The notes: generated from the sequence alone by a model not told the origin. A stretch of 64,000 nucleotides of DNA from Polaromonas sp. CG_9.7 (GCF_015752205.1 NZ_JADOVG010000001.1:1-64000); one strand, 5' to 3'; counted from the stretch's first letter, positions 25,811 through 37,506 are shown. Made by a program: numbers and translations.

Positions 25811-26278
25811 ATGGCCGAAGAAAATCTTGACCCCGTATTCCAGATCCAGCGCGTTTACCTCAAGGACATGTCGCTGGAGCAGCCAAATTCGCCAGAAATC
25901 CTGCTCAACCAAGAGCAACCTGCTGTCGAGATCCAGCTCGGTGTCGATGCCAAGCCAGTGGCTGACGGCCTGTTTGAAATCACCGTGACGGCCACCGTGC
26001 ACACCAAGATCGAGGACAAGACCGTGTTTATGGTCGAAGCCAAGCAGGCCGGCATTTTTGAAATTCGCAATGTGCCCAACGAACAGATGGGTGCATTGAT
26101 GGGCATTGCCTGCCCGCAAATCGTCTACCCCTACCTGCGCGGCAACGTGGCGGACATCATCCAGCGCGGCGGCTTCCCGCCGGTGCACCTGGCGGAAATC
26201 AATTTCCAGGCGATGTACGAGCAGCAGCAGGCCGAAGCCGTGATGGCCTCGGCTGAAGCTCCACAAATCATCGTCTGA
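25811..26278 (+). CDS. secB: Protein-export chaperone SecB
   Basis: A 155-residue SecB, the tetrameric chaperone that keeps preproteins unfolded and hands them to SecA. Family segments visible are [33 protein letters not shown] and [25 protein letters not shown]. Length is normal. It is 40 bp upstream of gpsA and likely shares a transcript with it. Confidence 0.97.
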   Translation: MAEENLDPVFQIQRVYLKDMSLEQPNSPEILLNQEQPAVEIQLGVDAKPVADGLFEITVTATVHTKIEDKTVFMVEAKQAGIFEIRNVPNEQMGALMGIACPQIVYPYLRGNVADIIQRGGFPPVHLAEINFQAMYEQQQAEAVMASAEAPQIIV

Positions 26279-26318
26279 TGGCGCAGCGTGTGAACCTGGG
26301 CCACGCGCCCCGGCCGGC

Positions 26319-27401
<1,083 letters not shown>

Positions 27402-27416
<15 letters not shown>

Positions 27417-27468
27417 TAGCTGAAAGCGCCCGTCCCTGTTGCGGGGAAGGCGTTTTTTATTATTATTT
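27402..27468 (+). repeat. Dispersed intergenic repeat, copy 3, overlapping the gpsA stop
   Basis: TTGCTATTGGATTGATAGCT overlaps the last codons and stop codon of gpsA and continues into a CGCCCGTCCC hairpin that serves as its terminator. It shows the repeat can supply both a stop codon and a terminator. Confidence 0.7.
27426..27458 (+). terminator. Intrinsic terminator after gpsA
   Basis: A hairpin with arms GCGCC/GGCG and inner CCC/GGG is followed by TTTTTT. It is part of the dispersed repeat and lies between the convergent gpsA and cupin genes. Confidence 0.85.
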
Positions 27469-27792
27469 TCGAAGCACGATGGTCAGCAGCAGCGACGAGT
27501 CGAGCACCGCCGTCAGCGCATGGTCCACACCGCCTTGGAGCCAGACCAGCTGGCCGGCCTTCATCTGCCGGGTTTGTCCGCCCGCCGTCAGGCCGATCTC
27601 TCCTTCCAGGCAGTGAATCGTGACTTCGCCCTTGACCCAGTGTGACGGCATGGTTTTTCCCGCCGGCATGACCAGGCGAATGACTTCCAGCTCATCGGTC
27701 TTGAACAGCGCGACATTGCGTGATTCAGACAACTGGTTGCCCAGCGGCTGAACGTCAACCAGTTGTCCGGGGGCGGCGTGTGCAATGGCCAT
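27463..27792 (-). CDS. Small cupin-domain protein
   Basis: A 109-residue single-domain cupin (conserved barrel). Typical strands are visible around MPAGKTMPSHWVKGEVTIHCLEGEIGL and MKAGQLVWLQGGVDHAL. Metal ligands are less clear: the first motif has His in PSHW and Glu in GEV, the second a single His in VDHAL. Function is unknown; such proteins often bind a metal or small ligand. It stands alone on the minus strand between gpsA and panC. Confidence 0.8.
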   Translation of the reverse strand: MAIAHAAPGQLVDVQPLGNQLSESRNVALFKTDELEVIRLVMPAGKTMPSHWVKGEVTIHCLEGEIGLTAGGQTRQMKAGQLVWLQGGVDHALTAVLDSSLLLTIVLRK

Positions 27793-28012
27793 GGTGAAGC
27801 TCCTTGTAAGCGGCAGGATTGCCTTTGACCGGTTTATACATCACGCTCAGATGGCAGTGCGCAGGCACCGATGGACGGCGCAGATGTGCCATGCCCGTAC
27901 CGGAAAAAATTTTTTAAAAAAGATCTCTTGCGCACGGCCAGCTTTTACAAGCTGCTATACAAAAAGGAGTGAGTACATTTCCGTGCTGCTGCAGGTCCGG
28001 CTATGTTTCGGT
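27793..28012. other. Intergenic region between panC and the cupin gene
   Basis: Around 220 bp with no gene. It contains a partial dispersed-repeat core (GCTGCTATAC) near 27950 and presumably the promoter of the cupin gene. No clear terminator for panC is seen. Confidence 0.35.
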
Positions 28013-28864
28013 TCAAATTTCCAGGTTGTCGATCAGCCGGGTGTTGCCCAGCTTGGCCGCGCCCAGCACGACCAGCGGCACATTGCCCAGCGGGCCTTGC
28101 GGGAGCATCAGGTCGGCGCGGCGGCGTACCGTGAGGTAGTCGGGCTTCCAGCCGCGCCGCGCCAGCGCCTGCAGGGCCTGGGCCTCCAGTGCGGCCAGGT
28201 CGGGCACGCCGGGCGCCGCTCGCGCAGCTTCGCCCAATACGCGCAAGGCTTGCGAAAGATGCACCGCTTCTTGCCGCTGCTCGGGCGTGAGGTAGCTGTT
28301 GCGCGACGACAGGGCCAGCCCGTCGTCGGCACGCTGCGTTTCGCCGGCCAGAATCTCGATGGGCAGGGCAAACTGCTGGACCATTCGGCGCACCACCATG
28401 ACCTGCTGGTAGTCCTTCTTGCCAAAGGCCGCGACGCCGCCCGGCATGCCGGCAAAAACACAGGAAAACAGCTTCATCACCACGGTGCTCACGCCAATGA
28501 AAAAGCCGGGCCTGAAATGGCCTTCCAGCATGTCGCTCAAATCGGTGGCCGGATGCACCTTGAAAGTTTGCGGTTCGGGGTACAGGTCTTTTTCACGCGG
28601 GGCAAACAGCACGTCGCAGCCCGCTGCTTCAAGCCGCTGGGCGTCCGCATCAAGCGTGCGCGGGTAGCTGTCAAAGTCTTCATGCGGCGCGAACTGCAGG
28701 CGGTTGACAAAAATGCTGGACACGGTGACATCGCCCAGCGGCCTGGCTTCTTTGACCAGCGCGATATGGCCGGCATGCAAGTTGCCCATGGTGGGCACAA
28801 AGGCAGGGCGTCTGAAGTTGCTGAGTTGCGCGCGCAAATCCGCGATGGTGTGGACGATGTGCAT
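28013..28864 (-). CDS. panC: Pantothenate synthetase
   Basis: A 283-residue pantoate-beta-alanine ligase, which joins pantoate and beta-alanine with ATP to give pantothenate. The family signature is visible in [57 protein letters not shown] and LSSRNSYLT. It lies 76 bp downstream of panB on the same strand; panD, supplying beta-alanine, is found 7.2 kb upstream on the same strand. Confidence 0.97.
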   Translation of the reverse strand: MHIVHTIADLRAQLSNFRRPAFVPTMGNLHAGHIALVKEARPLGDVTVSSIFVNRLQFAPHEDFDSYPRTLDADAQRLEAAGCDVLFAPREKDLYPEPQTFKVHPATDLSDMLEGHFRPGFFIGVSTVVMKLFSCVFAGMPGGVAAFGKKDYQQVMVVRRMVQQFALPIEILAGETQRADDGLALSSRNSYLTPEQRQEAVHLSQALRVLGEAARAAPGVPDLAALEAQALQALARRGWKPDYLTVRRRADLMLPQGPLGNVPLVVLGAAKLGNTRLIDNLEI

Positions 28865-28940
28865 TTTTTTATTCCCTGGAAAAGGCCTGGGGTGGCGGGT
28901 CTGAATTTAGCAGGCTGGAGGCGCGTAAAAAACCGGGCGG

Positions 28941-29855
28941 CTACCAGGCGTGAACGGCATTGTCCGGAAAGCTGCCGTCTTTCACGGCCTGCACATAGGC
29001 TTCCATGGCGCCGCGCACGCTGGCGCTTTTGTTGCTGTCGCCGTCCATGAAGTTGCGCACGAACTTGGCCATCTTGCCCAGGTTCATGCCCAGCATGTCG
29101 TGCAGCACCAGCACCTGGCCCGACGTGCCGTTGCCCGCGCCAATGCCGATGGTCGGGCAGTGCGTCAACAGTTGCGTGACCTCCAGTGACAGCGCCGCCG
29201 GCACCATTTCCAGCACCAGCATCGACGCGCCCGCGTCCTGCAACGCGCCGGCTTCGCGGCGCAGCTGCGTGGCTGATTCCTCGGTCTTGCCCTGGACGCG
29301 GTAGCCGCCCAGCGCATGCACGGTTTGCGGCGTCAGGCCCAGGTGGGCGCAGACCGGTATGCCGCGTTCGACCAGAAAACGCACCGTTTCCGTGGTCCAG
29401 CCGCCGCCCTCCAACTTGACCATGTGCGCGCCGGCCTGCATGAGCACCACCGCGCTGCGCAGCGCCTGCTCTTTTGATTCGTGGTAGCTGCCAAAGGGCA
29501 GGTCGCCAATCAGCCAGGCCACGCCTTGCGCGCGGCGCAGGCCGTTGGCCACGCATTCGGTGTGGTGGCGCATGGTTTCCAGCGTCACGCCGACGGTGCT
29601 CGACAACCCCTGGCACACCATGCCGAGCGAGTCGCCGACCAGGATGCATTCGACGCCGGCGGCGTCCGCCACGGCGGCAAAGGTGGCGTCGTAAGCGGTG
29701 AGCATGGTGATCTTGTCGCCGTGGGCGTGCATTTCGCGCAGGCGCGGCAGGCTCATGGGCTTGCGCGCCGAAGGGCTGGACGCCGGTGGCAGCGTGCCGT
29801 AAGGCGTGGCTGCGGGGACTGTGGACGTTGCCGTGGCTGCATTGGCGGGGGTCAT
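28941..29855 (-). CDS. panB: 3-methyl-2-oxobutanoate hydroxymethyltransferase
   Basis: A 304-residue ketopantoate hydroxymethyltransferase, the first committed step of pantothenate synthesis. Family motifs: [37 protein letters not shown] and [20 protein letters not shown]. The first 33 residues are alanine/threonine/proline-rich and not part of the barrel; the true start may be at the methionine of [10 protein letters not shown] (residue 34). Confidence 0.95.
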   Translation of the reverse strand: MTPANAATATSTVPAATPYGTLPPASSPSARKPMSLPRLREMHAHGDKITMLTAYDATFAAVADAAGVECILVGDSLGMVCQGLSSTVGVTLETMRHHTECVANGLRRAQGVAWLIGDLPFGSYHESKEQALRSAVVLMQAGAHMVKLEGGGWTTETVRFLVERGIPVCAHLGLTPQTVHALGGYRVQGKTEESATQLRREAGALQDAGASMLVLEMVPAALSLEVTQLLTHCPTIGIGAGNGTSGQVLVLHDMLGMNLGKMAKFVRNFMDGDSNKSASVRGAMEAYVQAVKDGSFPDNAVHAW

Positions 29856-29947
29856 GGGCGCTCTCCTGAATGAGCGGAAGTTTAATCCGCTGGCGGCTGG
29901 TGAACTCGGGCCTCTGGCCGTGCCAGAAGGCCCCCGGGTAGATCAGC

Positions 29948-30970
29948 TCAAGCCGCTTGCGGCGCCGAACGGCGCATGCCCAGCCGCTCAAGCAGCGTGA
30001 CATCGGCGTCGGTGTCGGGGTTGCCGGTGACCAGCAGCTTGTCGCCGTAAAAAATCGAGTTGGCGCCGGCCAGGAAACACAGCGCCTGCACCGCGTCACC
30101 CATTTGCTGGCGGCCAGCCGACAGGCGCACCCGTGCGGTGGGCATGGTGATGCGCGCGACGGCAATGGTGCGCACAAATTCGAACGGATCCAGGTCGGCC
30201 TGATCGGCCAGCGGCGTGCCTTCGATTTTCACCAGGTTGTTGATGGGCACCGATTCCGGGTAAGGCGTGAGGTTGGCCAGTTCGGCCACCAGGCCGGCAC
30301 GCTGGCGGCGGGTTTCGCCCATGCCGACAATGCCGCCGCAGCAGACCTTAACGCCGGCGCTGCGCACGCGGGCGAGCGTGTCGAGCCGGTCCTGGTAGTT
30401 GCGCGTGGTGATGATGTCGCCATAGAAATCGGGCGCACTGTCCAGGTTGTGGTTGTAGTAGTCGAGCCCCGCGTCTTGCAATGTTTGCGCCTGGCCGTCT
30501 TCGAGCATGCCCAGCGTGGCGCAGGTTTCCAGCCCCAGTGCCTTGACAGTGCGGATCAGTTCGGCGACTTTTTCAATGTCGCGCTCTTTGGGCGAACGCC
30601 AGGCGGCACCCATGCAAAAGCGCGTGGCGCCAGCGGCTTGCGCGAGTTTGGCGGCGGCCAGCACTTCAGCGGGCTCCATCAGCTTGCTGGCTTCGACGCC
30701 GGTGTCGTAACGGGCGGCTTGTGGGCAGTAGCCGCAATCTTCGGCGCAGCCGCCGGTCTTGACCGACAGCAGCGTGGCAAATTCAACCTGCGTCGGGTCG
30801 AAATGCGCGCGGTGCACGGTTTGCGCCTGGTGCATCAACTCGGGGAACGGCAGGTTGAACAGCGCCTCGATGGCGTCAACGCTCCAGCGTTCGGGGCCGG
30901 TTTTCGGGGTGGGCGCTGCCGCCGGATTGGGGCGGTGCAGGGTGATGGTTTGTGCTGCGGTGGTGTTCAT
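29948..30970 (-). CDS. bioB: Biotin synthase
   Basis: A 340-residue radical-SAM enzyme that inserts sulfur into dethiobiotin. The cluster motif [10 protein letters not shown] binds the 4Fe-4S centre, and [10 protein letters not shown] and the later IVGMGET and [17 protein letters not shown] segments match the family, including the Arg that ligates the 2Fe-2S cluster. The start is set at MNTTAAQT; an upstream in-frame ATG lies within a decayed duplicate of bioF. It is the last biotin gene of the block, separated from bioF by an antiporter gene. Confidence 0.97.
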   Translation of the reverse strand: MNTTAAQTITLHRPNPAAAPTPKTGPERWSVDAIEALFNLPFPELMHQAQTVHRAHFDPTQVEFATLLSVKTGGCAEDCGYCPQAARYDTGVEASKLMEPAEVLAAAKLAQAAGATRFCMGAAWRSPKERDIEKVAELIRTVKALGLETCATLGMLEDGQAQTLQDAGLDYYNHNLDSAPDFYGDIITTRNYQDRLDTLARVRSAGVKVCCGGIVGMGETRRQRAGLVAELANLTPYPESVPINNLVKIEGTPLADQADLDPFEFVRTIAVARITMPTARVRLSAGRQQMGDAVQALCFLAGANSIFYGDKLLVTGNPDTDADVTLLERLGMRRSAPQAA

Positions 30971-31120
30971 GAATGGTTTTCTTTCTTGAAAAAATGGGTT
31001 GCGGGATTTATTCCGTGCCGGGGGTGAGATGGTTTGGCCAAGGCTGCTCAAGGCGGCCGCAGCGAGTCACCTCGATTGCGGCCTGGGCGGTCAACAGGGC
31101 GATGCGCCGCCAGCTTTGGC
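30846..31120 (-). repeat. bioF/bioB junction duplication, left copy
   Basis: The 5' end of bioB and the 150 bp upstream are collinear with 32660-32940. Here the bioB part is intact and the bioF-like part (31030-31115, with GGTTTGGCCA and ACAGGGCGATGCGC) is decayed. The other copy shows the reverse. The two copies are about 1.8 kb apart and enclose the antiporter gene. Confidence 0.75.
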
Positions 31121-31208
31121 CGGTGTCGTCCTGCAGGTGATGCAAATTCTTTCATCCGCGCGTAATTCAGCAACAGGCGTCCGTGTCGGGGGCAATCGTC
31201 ATGAGGGC

Positions 31209-32450
31209 TCAAGGTGCACTGCGCAGGGTGCTGCGCACCACACGGGCAATGCTCAAACCCTGTACCAGAATCGAGAACACGACCACGCAGTATGTTAGCG
31301 CCAGCACGGTGTAGCGTTCGGGCCCGGCGGGCAGCGACAGCGCCAGTGCCACCGAAATGCCGCCGCGCAGGCCGCCCCAGGTCAGCACTTTCCAGGAACC
31401 CCGCGGCAGGCCAAAACGCTTTCCAAACATGCCTGCCGTCAGTCCGGCCGTCAGCAGCCGCGCCACAAGCGTCACCACGATAGCCACCGCGCCGCCCAAC
31501 AGCAGCGAGGTGGACAGGCTGAACAGCAGCACTTCCATGCCGATCAGCACAAACAGCACGGCGTTCAGGATGCCGTCAATCAACTCCCAGAACATGTCGA
31601 CATAGCGGCGCGTGGTGTCCGACATGGCCAGGGCGCGGCCCTGGTTGCCCACAACGAGTCCGGCGGCGACCATCGCCAGCGGGCCGGAGACATGCAGGTG
31701 GCTGGCCAGCGCGTAGCCGCCCATGACGGCCGCCAGCGTCAGCAACACTTCGACCTGGTAATCGTCCACACTCTTGAGCAAACGGTAGGTCACATAACCC
31801 AGCACCAGTCCAAAGACCATGCCGCCACCTGCCTCGCGCAGCAGCAGCATGCCCGCTTCGCCTGCCGTGGGCGTGCTGCCGCTGACCAGCATTTGCAGCA
31901 GCAGCGCAAAAACGACCACGCCCACGCCGTCGTTGAACAGGGATTCGCCGGCAATCACCAGTTCCAGGTTCTTGGGTGCGCCGGCTGACTTCAGGATGCC
32001 CATGACGGCAATCGGGTCGGTGGGCGAGATCAGCGCACCAAACAGCAGGCAGTGCGTCAGGCTCAGCGGCAGTCCGAGCCAGGGCATTGCCAGCCACACG
32101 CCGCCACCCACCAGCCCGGTGGAGATCAGCGTACCGACCAGCGCCAGGATGGCCACCGGCCAGCGATGGGCCTTGAGCTGGCTCAGGTCGACATGCATTG
32201 CGCCGGCAAACAGCAGCAGCGACAGCATGCCCTGCATCAGCACTTCTGAAAAGTCGATTGAGCGGATCAGCGATTCCTCATAGCGCCGCAGCACCCGCAC
32301 CCAGTCCAGCGCGTCCAGGCCGGCAATGGACAGCGAGAGCACCAGCGCAATCACCATCACGCCGATGGTGGTGGGCAGCTTGACGAAGCGCTGGTTCAGC
32401 CAGGACAGCAGGGCGGTGATGACGAGGCAGGCGGCGGCAATGTCAAGCAT
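31209..32450 (-). CDS. Cation/proton antiporter (CPA1/NhaP type)
   Basis: A 413-residue membrane protein with about 12 hydrophobic helices. Motifs of sodium/proton exchangers are visible: LFGALISPTDPIAVMGILKSAG, ESLFNDGVGVVVFALLLQ with the conserved Asn-Asp pair, and LTWGGLRGGISVALALSLP. It exchanges sodium or potassium for protons at the inner membrane. It has no link to biotin and interrupts the biotin gene row; duplicated bioF/bioB sequence on both sides suggests it was inserted there. Confidence 0.9.
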   Translation of the reverse strand: MLDIAAACLVITALLSWLNQRFVKLPTTIGVMVIALVLSLSIAGLDALDWVRVLRRYEESLIRSIDFSEVLMQGMLSLLLFAGAMHVDLSQLKAHRWPVAILALVGTLISTGLVGGGVWLAMPWLGLPLSLTHCLLFGALISPTDPIAVMGILKSAGAPKNLELVIAGESLFNDGVGVVVFALLLQMLVSGSTPTAGEAGMLLLREAGGGMVFGLVLGYVTYRLLKSVDDYQVEVLLTLAAVMGGYALASHLHVSGPLAMVAAGLVVGNQGRALAMSDTTRRYVDMFWELIDGILNAVLFVLIGMEVLLFSLSTSLLLGGAVAIVVTLVARLLTAGLTAGMFGKRFGLPRGSWKVLTWGGLRGGISVALALSLPAGPERYTVLALTYCVVVFSILVQGLSIARVVRSTLRSAP

Positions 32451-32654
32451 GGTGCAGGTCAGTCAAGATCAAAAGCAGTGGTCATGTTGACAGCGCAGCA
32501 GGCCGCTGGCAAGCGCACTGAGGGCTTGCGCTCTTTTGCCGGGGCAAGGCGGCCATCATGACCCGGCAGCCTGCCGCAGCGCGGTCGAGGTCGGTTTCAA
32601 GCGAGATTCTGGGCATGGACGACAGTAAAAAAAATGGTTTCAAAAAAAGGCCTT
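32451..32654. other. Non-coding region between antiporter gene and bioB remnant
   Basis: No gene is supported. It contains the promoter side of the antiporter gene and ends where similarity to bioB begins. Several A-runs (AAAAAAAATGG, AAAAAAAGG) lie near 32627-32649. Confidence 0.35.
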
Positions 32655-32800
32655 GACCGGGGAAGAGCCGGTTAAACAGTTCTCCGGTGGCGTCAACACG
32701 CCAGCGTTCGGCGCCGGTTTTCAGCGCTGGCGCTGCGGCTGCACTGTGGCGGTGCAAAGTGATGGTTTTTGCTGCGAAAGTGTCAAGCGTCTGTTTTTTT
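32655..32800 (-). pseudogene. Truncated duplicate of the bioB 5' end
   Basis: The minus strand encodes LHRHSAAAAPALKTGAERW and then VDATGELFN, clearly related to the N-terminus of biotin synthase ([19 protein letters not shown], then VDAIEALFN). The start codon is lost and homology stops after about 40 codons. It lies just downstream of bioF, where bioB would stand in an uninterrupted bioADFB order. Confidence 0.8.
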
Positions 32801-32848
32801 GTGAAAAATGGATTTTGGAACTTGGCTGAGTCCGGGTCGGGGACGGCT

Positions 32849-34051
32849 TCAGCGCAACGGTTTGGCCAGCGTGGTCAGGGCTTCAAGCAGCTGGTCCACA
32901 TCGGTTTCGGTATGGGCTGCCGACAGGGCAATGCGCAGACGGGCCGTTCCCTCGGGCACGGTGGGCGGGCGAATTGCTGGCACCCAGATGCCGCGCAGGC
33001 GCAGGCCGTCCATCACCGCCAGTGCCTCGTCATTGCGGCCAATCAGCAGCGGCTGGATGGCGGTTTGGGAGTCGGACAGCTTCCAGCCACTGCCCTGCAG
33101 CCCGGCACTCAAGCCGCTGCGCAGGCGCGTGATCAGCTGTTGCAGATGGCTGCGCCGCCAGTCTTCGCGCTCGATCAGCTGGAGGCTGGTGCGCAAGGCG
33201 CTGGCCAGAAGCGCCGGGGCAGCGGTGGCAAAAATATAGCTGCGGGTTTTTTGCAGCAGCCATTCAACCAGCGCGTCATGCCCTGCCACGAAGGCGCCCG
33301 CCACACCGGCGGCCTTGCCCAGCGTCGCCATGTAGAGCACGCGGCGCGAAGCCTTCGGCCCGATGAGTCCGGCGGCGGCCAGGCTGCCCCGGCCTTGCGG
33401 GCCCAGCACGCCGAAACCGTGGGCATCGTCGAGCAGCAGCAGGGCGTCGTGGCGTTCGCACAGCGCCAGCAGGCCGGTGATGTCGGCACTGTCGCCATCC
33501 ATGCTGAACACCGCATCGCTGATGACCAGCTTGCGCCGGGCGCTGCTTTGCGCCAGTTCACGCGCCAGCGCGGCCAGGTCGGCATGCGCATAGGGGTGAA
33601 TCTGCGCGCGCGACAGACGGGCGCCGTCAATCAGGCAGGCATGGTTCAGCGCATCCGAAAAAATTGCGTCGCCGCTTGCGACCAGCGCCGGAATGATGCC
33701 GGTGTTGGTGGCATAACCGGCATAAAAATACAACGCCCGCTCCAGGCCCACGAAGGCGGCCAGTTCCTGCTCCAGCGCCGCATTGGCCGCGCTGTGGCCG
33801 CTGACCAGCGGCGAGCCGCCGGAACCCACGCCATAAGCCTGGGCGGCGTCGCAGGCCGCCTGCACCAGTGCTGGGTGCGTGGCCAGGCCGAGGTAGTCGT
33901 TGCTGCAAAAAGCCAGCATGCTTTGTCCGTTCACCTTCAGGCGGGCTCCGCTTTCAGGCGTGACCACTCGGCGCTGGCGGCGCAGGTGGTTTTGGTCCAG
34001 TTCGGCCACGCGGGCCGGAAATTCGTCAAGCCACGAATTGGTCATTGCCAT
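32849..34051 (-). CDS. bioF: 8-amino-7-oxononanoate synthase
   Basis: A 400-residue pyridoxal phosphate enzyme condensing pimeloyl-thioester and alanine. Visible: [24 protein letters not shown], the cofactor Asp/His region [13 protein letters not shown] and the Schiff-base Lys in [15 protein letters not shown]. It overlaps bioD by 10 bp upstream, so bioA, bioD and bioF are translationally coupled. Its 3' end is present a second time, in decayed form, upstream of bioB. Confidence 0.97.
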   Translation of the reverse strand: MAMTNSWLDEFPARVAELDQNHLRRQRRVVTPESGARLKVNGQSMLAFCSNDYLGLATHPALVQAACDAAQAYGVGSGGSPLVSGHSAANAALEQELAAFVGLERALYFYAGYATNTGIIPALVASGDAIFSDALNHACLIDGARLSRAQIHPYAHADLAALARELAQSSARRKLVISDAVFSMDGDSADITGLLALCERHDALLLLDDAHGFGVLGPQGRGSLAAAGLIGPKASRRVLYMATLGKAAGVAGAFVAGHDALVEWLLQKTRSYIFATAAPALLASALRTSLQLIEREDWRRSHLQQLITRLRSGLSAGLQGSGWKLSDSQTAIQPLLIGRNDEALAVMDGLRLRGIWVPAIRPPTVPEGTARLRIALSAAHTETDVDQLLEALTTLAKPLR

Positions 34052-34719
34052 TCCAGGGGAAGGTTGAATCTCAGCGCGTCCGGGTCGGGCACGCGCTGGT
34101 AAGGAATGGTTGCCAGCAGCGGCGCCTGGATCTTTTGCCGCAGGAAAGCGAGGTTGTCCTGCTGCGCCAGCATGGCTGGATCGACGTGGTTGGCGACCCA
34201 GCCGGCCAGCGTCAAGCCGCGCGCCTGGATGGCCTCCAGCGTCAATAGCGCGTGGTTCAGGCAGCCCAGCCGCAGGCCGACCACCAGCACCACCGGCAAG
34301 GCCAGCGCCTGCGCCAGGTCGGCGCCGGTCTCAAGGTCTGACAGCGGCACCAGAAAACCGCCCGCGCCTTCGACCACCACGGCGTCGGCCAACGTCTCCA
34401 ATGCGCGGTGACAGGCCACCAGGTGGGCGATATCAATTTTTACGCCTGCGCGCGCAGCCGCGATGTGCGGCGACACCGGGTCTGGCAGCAGCACCGGGTT
34501 GTCGAGTTCGGGCGGCACGGCGCAGGTGGACGCGGCACGCAGGGCGACCACGTCTTCATTGCTCATCACGCCGTTGATGAGTTCGGTGCCGGCCGCCACC
34601 GGCTTCATGCCCACGACGCGTGAATGGTGGGCTGACAAGGCTTGCAGCAGGGCAGCGCTGACCCGCGTTTTGCCCACGCCGGTGTCGGTGCCAGTGACGA
34701 ACAGCGACAGCGTTTTCAA
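34042..34719 (-). CDS. bioD: Dethiobiotin synthetase
   Basis: A 225-residue ATP-dependent carboxylase forming the ureido ring of dethiobiotin. The P-loop [19 protein letters not shown] (about 8-26), MKPVAAG and [11 protein letters not shown] are the family signatures. It overlaps bioA by 4 bases and bioF by 10. Confidence 0.97.
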   Translation of the reverse strand: MKTLSLFVTGTDTGVGKTRVSAALLQALSAHHSRVVGMKPVAAGTELINGVMSNEDVVALRAASTCAVPPELDNPVLLPDPVSPHIAAARAGVKIDIAHLVACHRALETLADAVVVEGAGGFLVPLSDLETGADLAQALALPVVLVVGLRLGCLNHALLTLEAIQARGLTLAGWVANHVDPAMLAQQDNLAFLRQKIQAPLLATIPYQRVPDPDALRFNLPLEWQ

Positions 34720-36062
34720 AGCGCATCGCCTTTTTCGGCCAGCGTGGCCTGCAATGCGGCCAGTGCGGCGTTCGCCAGATGCGCCGTGGTTTGCGCATCC
34801 AGCACATAAGGCGGCATGGCGTAAATCGTGTTGCCTATGGGGCGCAACACCACGCCTTGCGCCATGGCCTGCTGTGCGTAGCGGGTGGCAAACCCGGGCT
34901 GCGGGGGGGCGCCGTCAAAGCCTTCGTCAATGTCCCAGGCCCAGATCATGCCCAGCCGGCGTGCATTCCTGACCGATGGATGGTGCGTCAGCGGTGCGAA
35001 AGCCTGGTCCAGTTTCAAGGCCAGATCGGCGTTTTTGGCCAGCACGTCGGTCTGGTCAAACAATTCGAGCGTCGCCAGCGCGGCGCGGCAGGCCAGCGGG
35101 TTGCCGGTGTAGGAGTGCGAATGCAGAAACCCCCGGGCCACGTCGTCGTCGTAAAACGCGTCGTACACCGTGTCGGTGGTCAGCACGGCCGACAGGGGCA
35201 GCGTGCCGCCGGTCAGCCCTTTGGACAGGCAGATGAAGTCGGGCCGGATGCCGGCCTGCTGGTGCGCGAACATCGTGCCGGTGCGGCCAAAGCCGGTGGC
35301 AATTTCGTCGGCAATCAGGTGCACCTCGTAGCGGTCGCACAGGGCGCGCGCTTCGCGCAGGTAGGCCGCGTCATACATCGCCATGCCGGCGGCGCACTGC
35401 ACCATCGGCTCCAGGATCAGCGCGGCGGTCTGGGCATGGTGCTGTTCCAGCCAGTCCTTCAGACCTGCCGCCGCGCGCCGGGCTGCGTCAGCAGGCGTTT
35501 CGCCGGACAGGGCGGCGCGCGCATCGGGGCTGGGCACGGTGGCGGCCAGCCGCACCAGCGGCGCATAGGCTTCGCGGAATATCGCGATATCGGTCACCGC
35601 CAGTGCGCCCACGGTTTCGCCGTGGTAGCCGCCCGCCAGGCCGATAAACCTGCATTTTTCGGGCCGGCCGGTGTTGCGCCAGTAATGCGCGCTCATCTTC
35701 AGGGCGATTTCGGTGGCGCTGGCGCCGTCGCTGCCGTAAAAGGCATGGCCCAGTCCGGTCAGCGCGCCCAGCCGCTCTGACAGTTCGACCACCGGCGTGT
35801 GCGTGAAACCGGCCAGCATGACATGGTCGAGCCGGTCCAGCTGGTCTACCAGGGCAGCCTTGATGTGCGGATGGCTGTGGCCAAACAGGTTGACCCACCA
35901 GGAACTGATGCCGTCCAGGTAGCGCCGGCCTTCCAGGTCATACAGCCAGACACCTTCGGCCCGGGCAATCGGCACCAGCGGCTGCGTTTCGTGCAGCTTC
36001 ATTTGCGTGCACGGGTGCCACACATGGCGCAGGCTGCGCTGGATCATCAAGGCGTTGTCCAT
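34716..36062 (-). CDS. bioA: Adenosylmethionine-8-amino-7-oxononanoate aminotransferase
   Basis: A 448-residue class III aminotransferase using S-adenosylmethionine to make 7,8-diaminopelargonate. Signatures: VWHPCTQMK, GISSWWVNLFGHSHP, YGSDGASATEIALKMS, LIADEIATGFGRTGTMFA and the Schiff-base Lys in LSKGLTGGTLPLSAVL. ATG 36062 is preferred; a TTG that overlaps the panD stop codon is an alternative and would couple the two genes. It heads the bioADF group. Confidence 0.95.
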   Translation of the reverse strand: MDNALMIQRSLRHVWHPCTQMKLHETQPLVPIARAEGVWLYDLEGRRYLDGISSWWVNLFGHSHPHIKAALVDQLDRLDHVMLAGFTHTPVVELSERLGALTGLGHAFYGSDGASATEIALKMSAHYWRNTGRPEKCRFIGLAGGYHGETVGALAVTDIAIFREAYAPLVRLAATVPSPDARAALSGETPADAARRAAAGLKDWLEQHHAQTAALILEPMVQCAAGMAMYDAAYLREARALCDRYEVHLIADEIATGFGRTGTMFAHQQAGIRPDFICLSKGLTGGTLPLSAVLTTDTVYDAFYDDDVARGFLHSHSYTGNPLACRAALATLELFDQTDVLAKNADLALKLDQAFAPLTHHPSVRNARRLGMIWAWDIDEGFDGAPPQPGFATRYAQQAMAQGVVLRPIGNTIYAMPPYVLDAQTTAHLANAALAALQATLAEKGDAL

Positions 36063-36088
36063 CGAAAACTCTACGGTAAGCGGCTGAA

Positions 36089-36469
36089 TCAAGCCATCTG
36101 GACCGCAATGGTCGAGCGTTCTTCCTTGATGCGGTTGTCCGGGTTGACGAACACCAGCTTGGGGCTGAACCCGGCGACTTCCTGTTCTTCAACCTGCGCA
36201 AAGGCGGCAATGATGACCAGGTCGCCCACGCACGCGCGGCGCGCTGCCGAGCCGTTGACCGAAATGATGCGGCTGCCGCGTTCGGCACGGATCGCGTAGG
36301 TGATGAAACGCTCGCCGTTGTTGATGTTCCAGATGTGTACCTGTTCATTTTCGCCCAGGTTGGCAGCGTCCAGCAGGTCTTCGTCGATGGCGCAGGAACC
36401 CTCGTAATTGAGCTCGCAGTGGGTCACGGCGGCGCGGTGGATTTTGGATTTGAGCAGGGTTCTGAACAT
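36089..36469 (-). CDS. panD: Aspartate 1-decarboxylase
   Basis: A 126-residue pyruvoyl enzyme making beta-alanine for pantothenate. The self-cleavage site is [10 protein letters not shown] (Gly-Ser), which yields the pyruvoyl group; [10 protein letters not shown] and [10 protein letters not shown] complete the family pattern. The start at [13 protein letters not shown] is the usual one. It lies upstream of bioA on the same strand and is divergent from nadC. Confidence 0.97.
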   Translation of the reverse strand: MFRTLLKSKIHRAAVTHCELNYEGSCAIDEDLLDAANLGENEQVHIWNINNGERFITYAIRAERGSRIISVNGSAARRACVGDLVIIAAFAQVEEQEVAGFSPKLVFVNPDNRIKEERSTIAVQMA

Positions 36470-36627
36470 GATGGAAAGAGGAGTAAAGCCAGCGGGCCCA
36501 GGGTGTTGGCAATCCACCGTCCCCAGAGCGCCCTTCAAGAGCGGTAACATTTGGACTGGTGGTCAATAGATTTTTGATTATTAATTATATAAGTGCACTT
36601 TCAGTTGCCTTTTTTACCCGGTTGCTT

Positions 36628-37506
36628 ATGACAAAGTCCTTTGATTTCAATGCGGATTCGGTAGCCACGCTGGCGGTGGCCGATGTGGCGCGCGCGCTGG
36701 CAGAAGACATTGGCAGTGGCGACTTGACGGCCGCGCTGATCGATCCGGCCCGCCAGGCGCATGCCCGGGTGCTGGCGCGAGAAAGCGCGGTGCTGTGCGG
36801 CACGGCCTGGTTCGAGGCCGCCATCCGGCAGCTGGACCCGCAGGCCCGCATCGTCTGGCAGGTGCGCGACGGCGAACACTGCGCGCCCAACCAGGTGGTG
36901 GTGGAAATGCACGGCCAGGCGCGCGCGCTGCTGTCGGCCGAGCGCACGGCGCTGAATTTTTTGCAGCTTTTAAGCGCAGTCGCCACCAAGACCGCGACGT
37001 ATGTCGCCCAGGTGGCGGGCACCCAAGCCAGCATTGTCGATACCCGCAAGACGCTGCCCGGGCTGCGACTGGCGCAAAAATACGCGGTGCTGGCTGGCGG
37101 CGGCACCAACCACCGGATTGGTCTGTATGACGCTGTGCTGATCAAGGAAAACCATATTGCGGCAGCCGGCGGCATTGCGCAGGTGATGCAGCAGGCCGGG
37201 CTGATCGCCGCGCAGGCTGATTTTGTCGAGATCGAGGTGGAAAACCTGGACCAGCTGGGCCAGGCGCTGGACGCCGGCGCGCGCATGGTGCTGCTCGACA
37301 ACATGGACATCGCCACGCTTCAGGAAGCCGTGCGTCTGAACGCTGGCCGGGCGATTCTGGAAATTTCGGGCGGCGTCACGCTGACGGGCCTGCGCGCGCT
37401 GGCAGAAACCGGTGTTGACCGTATTTCGATTGGCACCTTGACCAAGGACGTGCAGGCGGTTGATTTTTCAATGCGCATGGATGCGCTGCAAGGGGGCGAG
37501 CGATGA
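36628..37506 (+). CDS. nadC: Nicotinate-nucleotide pyrophosphorylase (carboxylating)
   Basis: A 292-residue quinolinate phosphoribosyltransferase. Visible: [65 protein letters not shown] and [32 protein letters not shown] 36628 is chosen because it precedes the conserved N-terminus. It overlaps nadA by 4 bases (ATGA), so the two act in sequence from one transcript. Confidence 0.97.
   Translation: MTKSFDFNADSVATLAVADVARALAEDIGSGDLTAALIDPARQAHARVLARESAVLCGTAWFEAAIRQLDPQARIVWQVRDGEHCAPNQVVVEMHGQARALLSAERTALNFLQLLSAVATKTATYVAQVAGTQASIVDTRKTLPGLRLAQKYAVLAGGGTNHRIGLYDAVLIKENHIAAAGGIAQVMQQAGLIAAQADFVEIEVENLDQLGQALDAGARMVLLDNMDIATLQEAVRLNAGRAILEISGGVTLTGLRALAETGVDRISIGTLTKDVQAVDFSMRMDALQGGER

Noticed and set aside
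27785..29050. 421-codon plus-strand frame opposite panC and panB
   Set aside because: It is a high-GC shadow of two certain genes on the other strand, with low-complexity composition.
29957..31027. 356-codon plus-strand frame opposite bioB
   Set aside because: It mirrors bioB, whose iron-sulfur motifs are unmistakable.
32687..34102. 471-codon plus-strand frame opposite bioF
   Set aside because: It is a shadow of bioF and the bioB remnant; no domain is visible.
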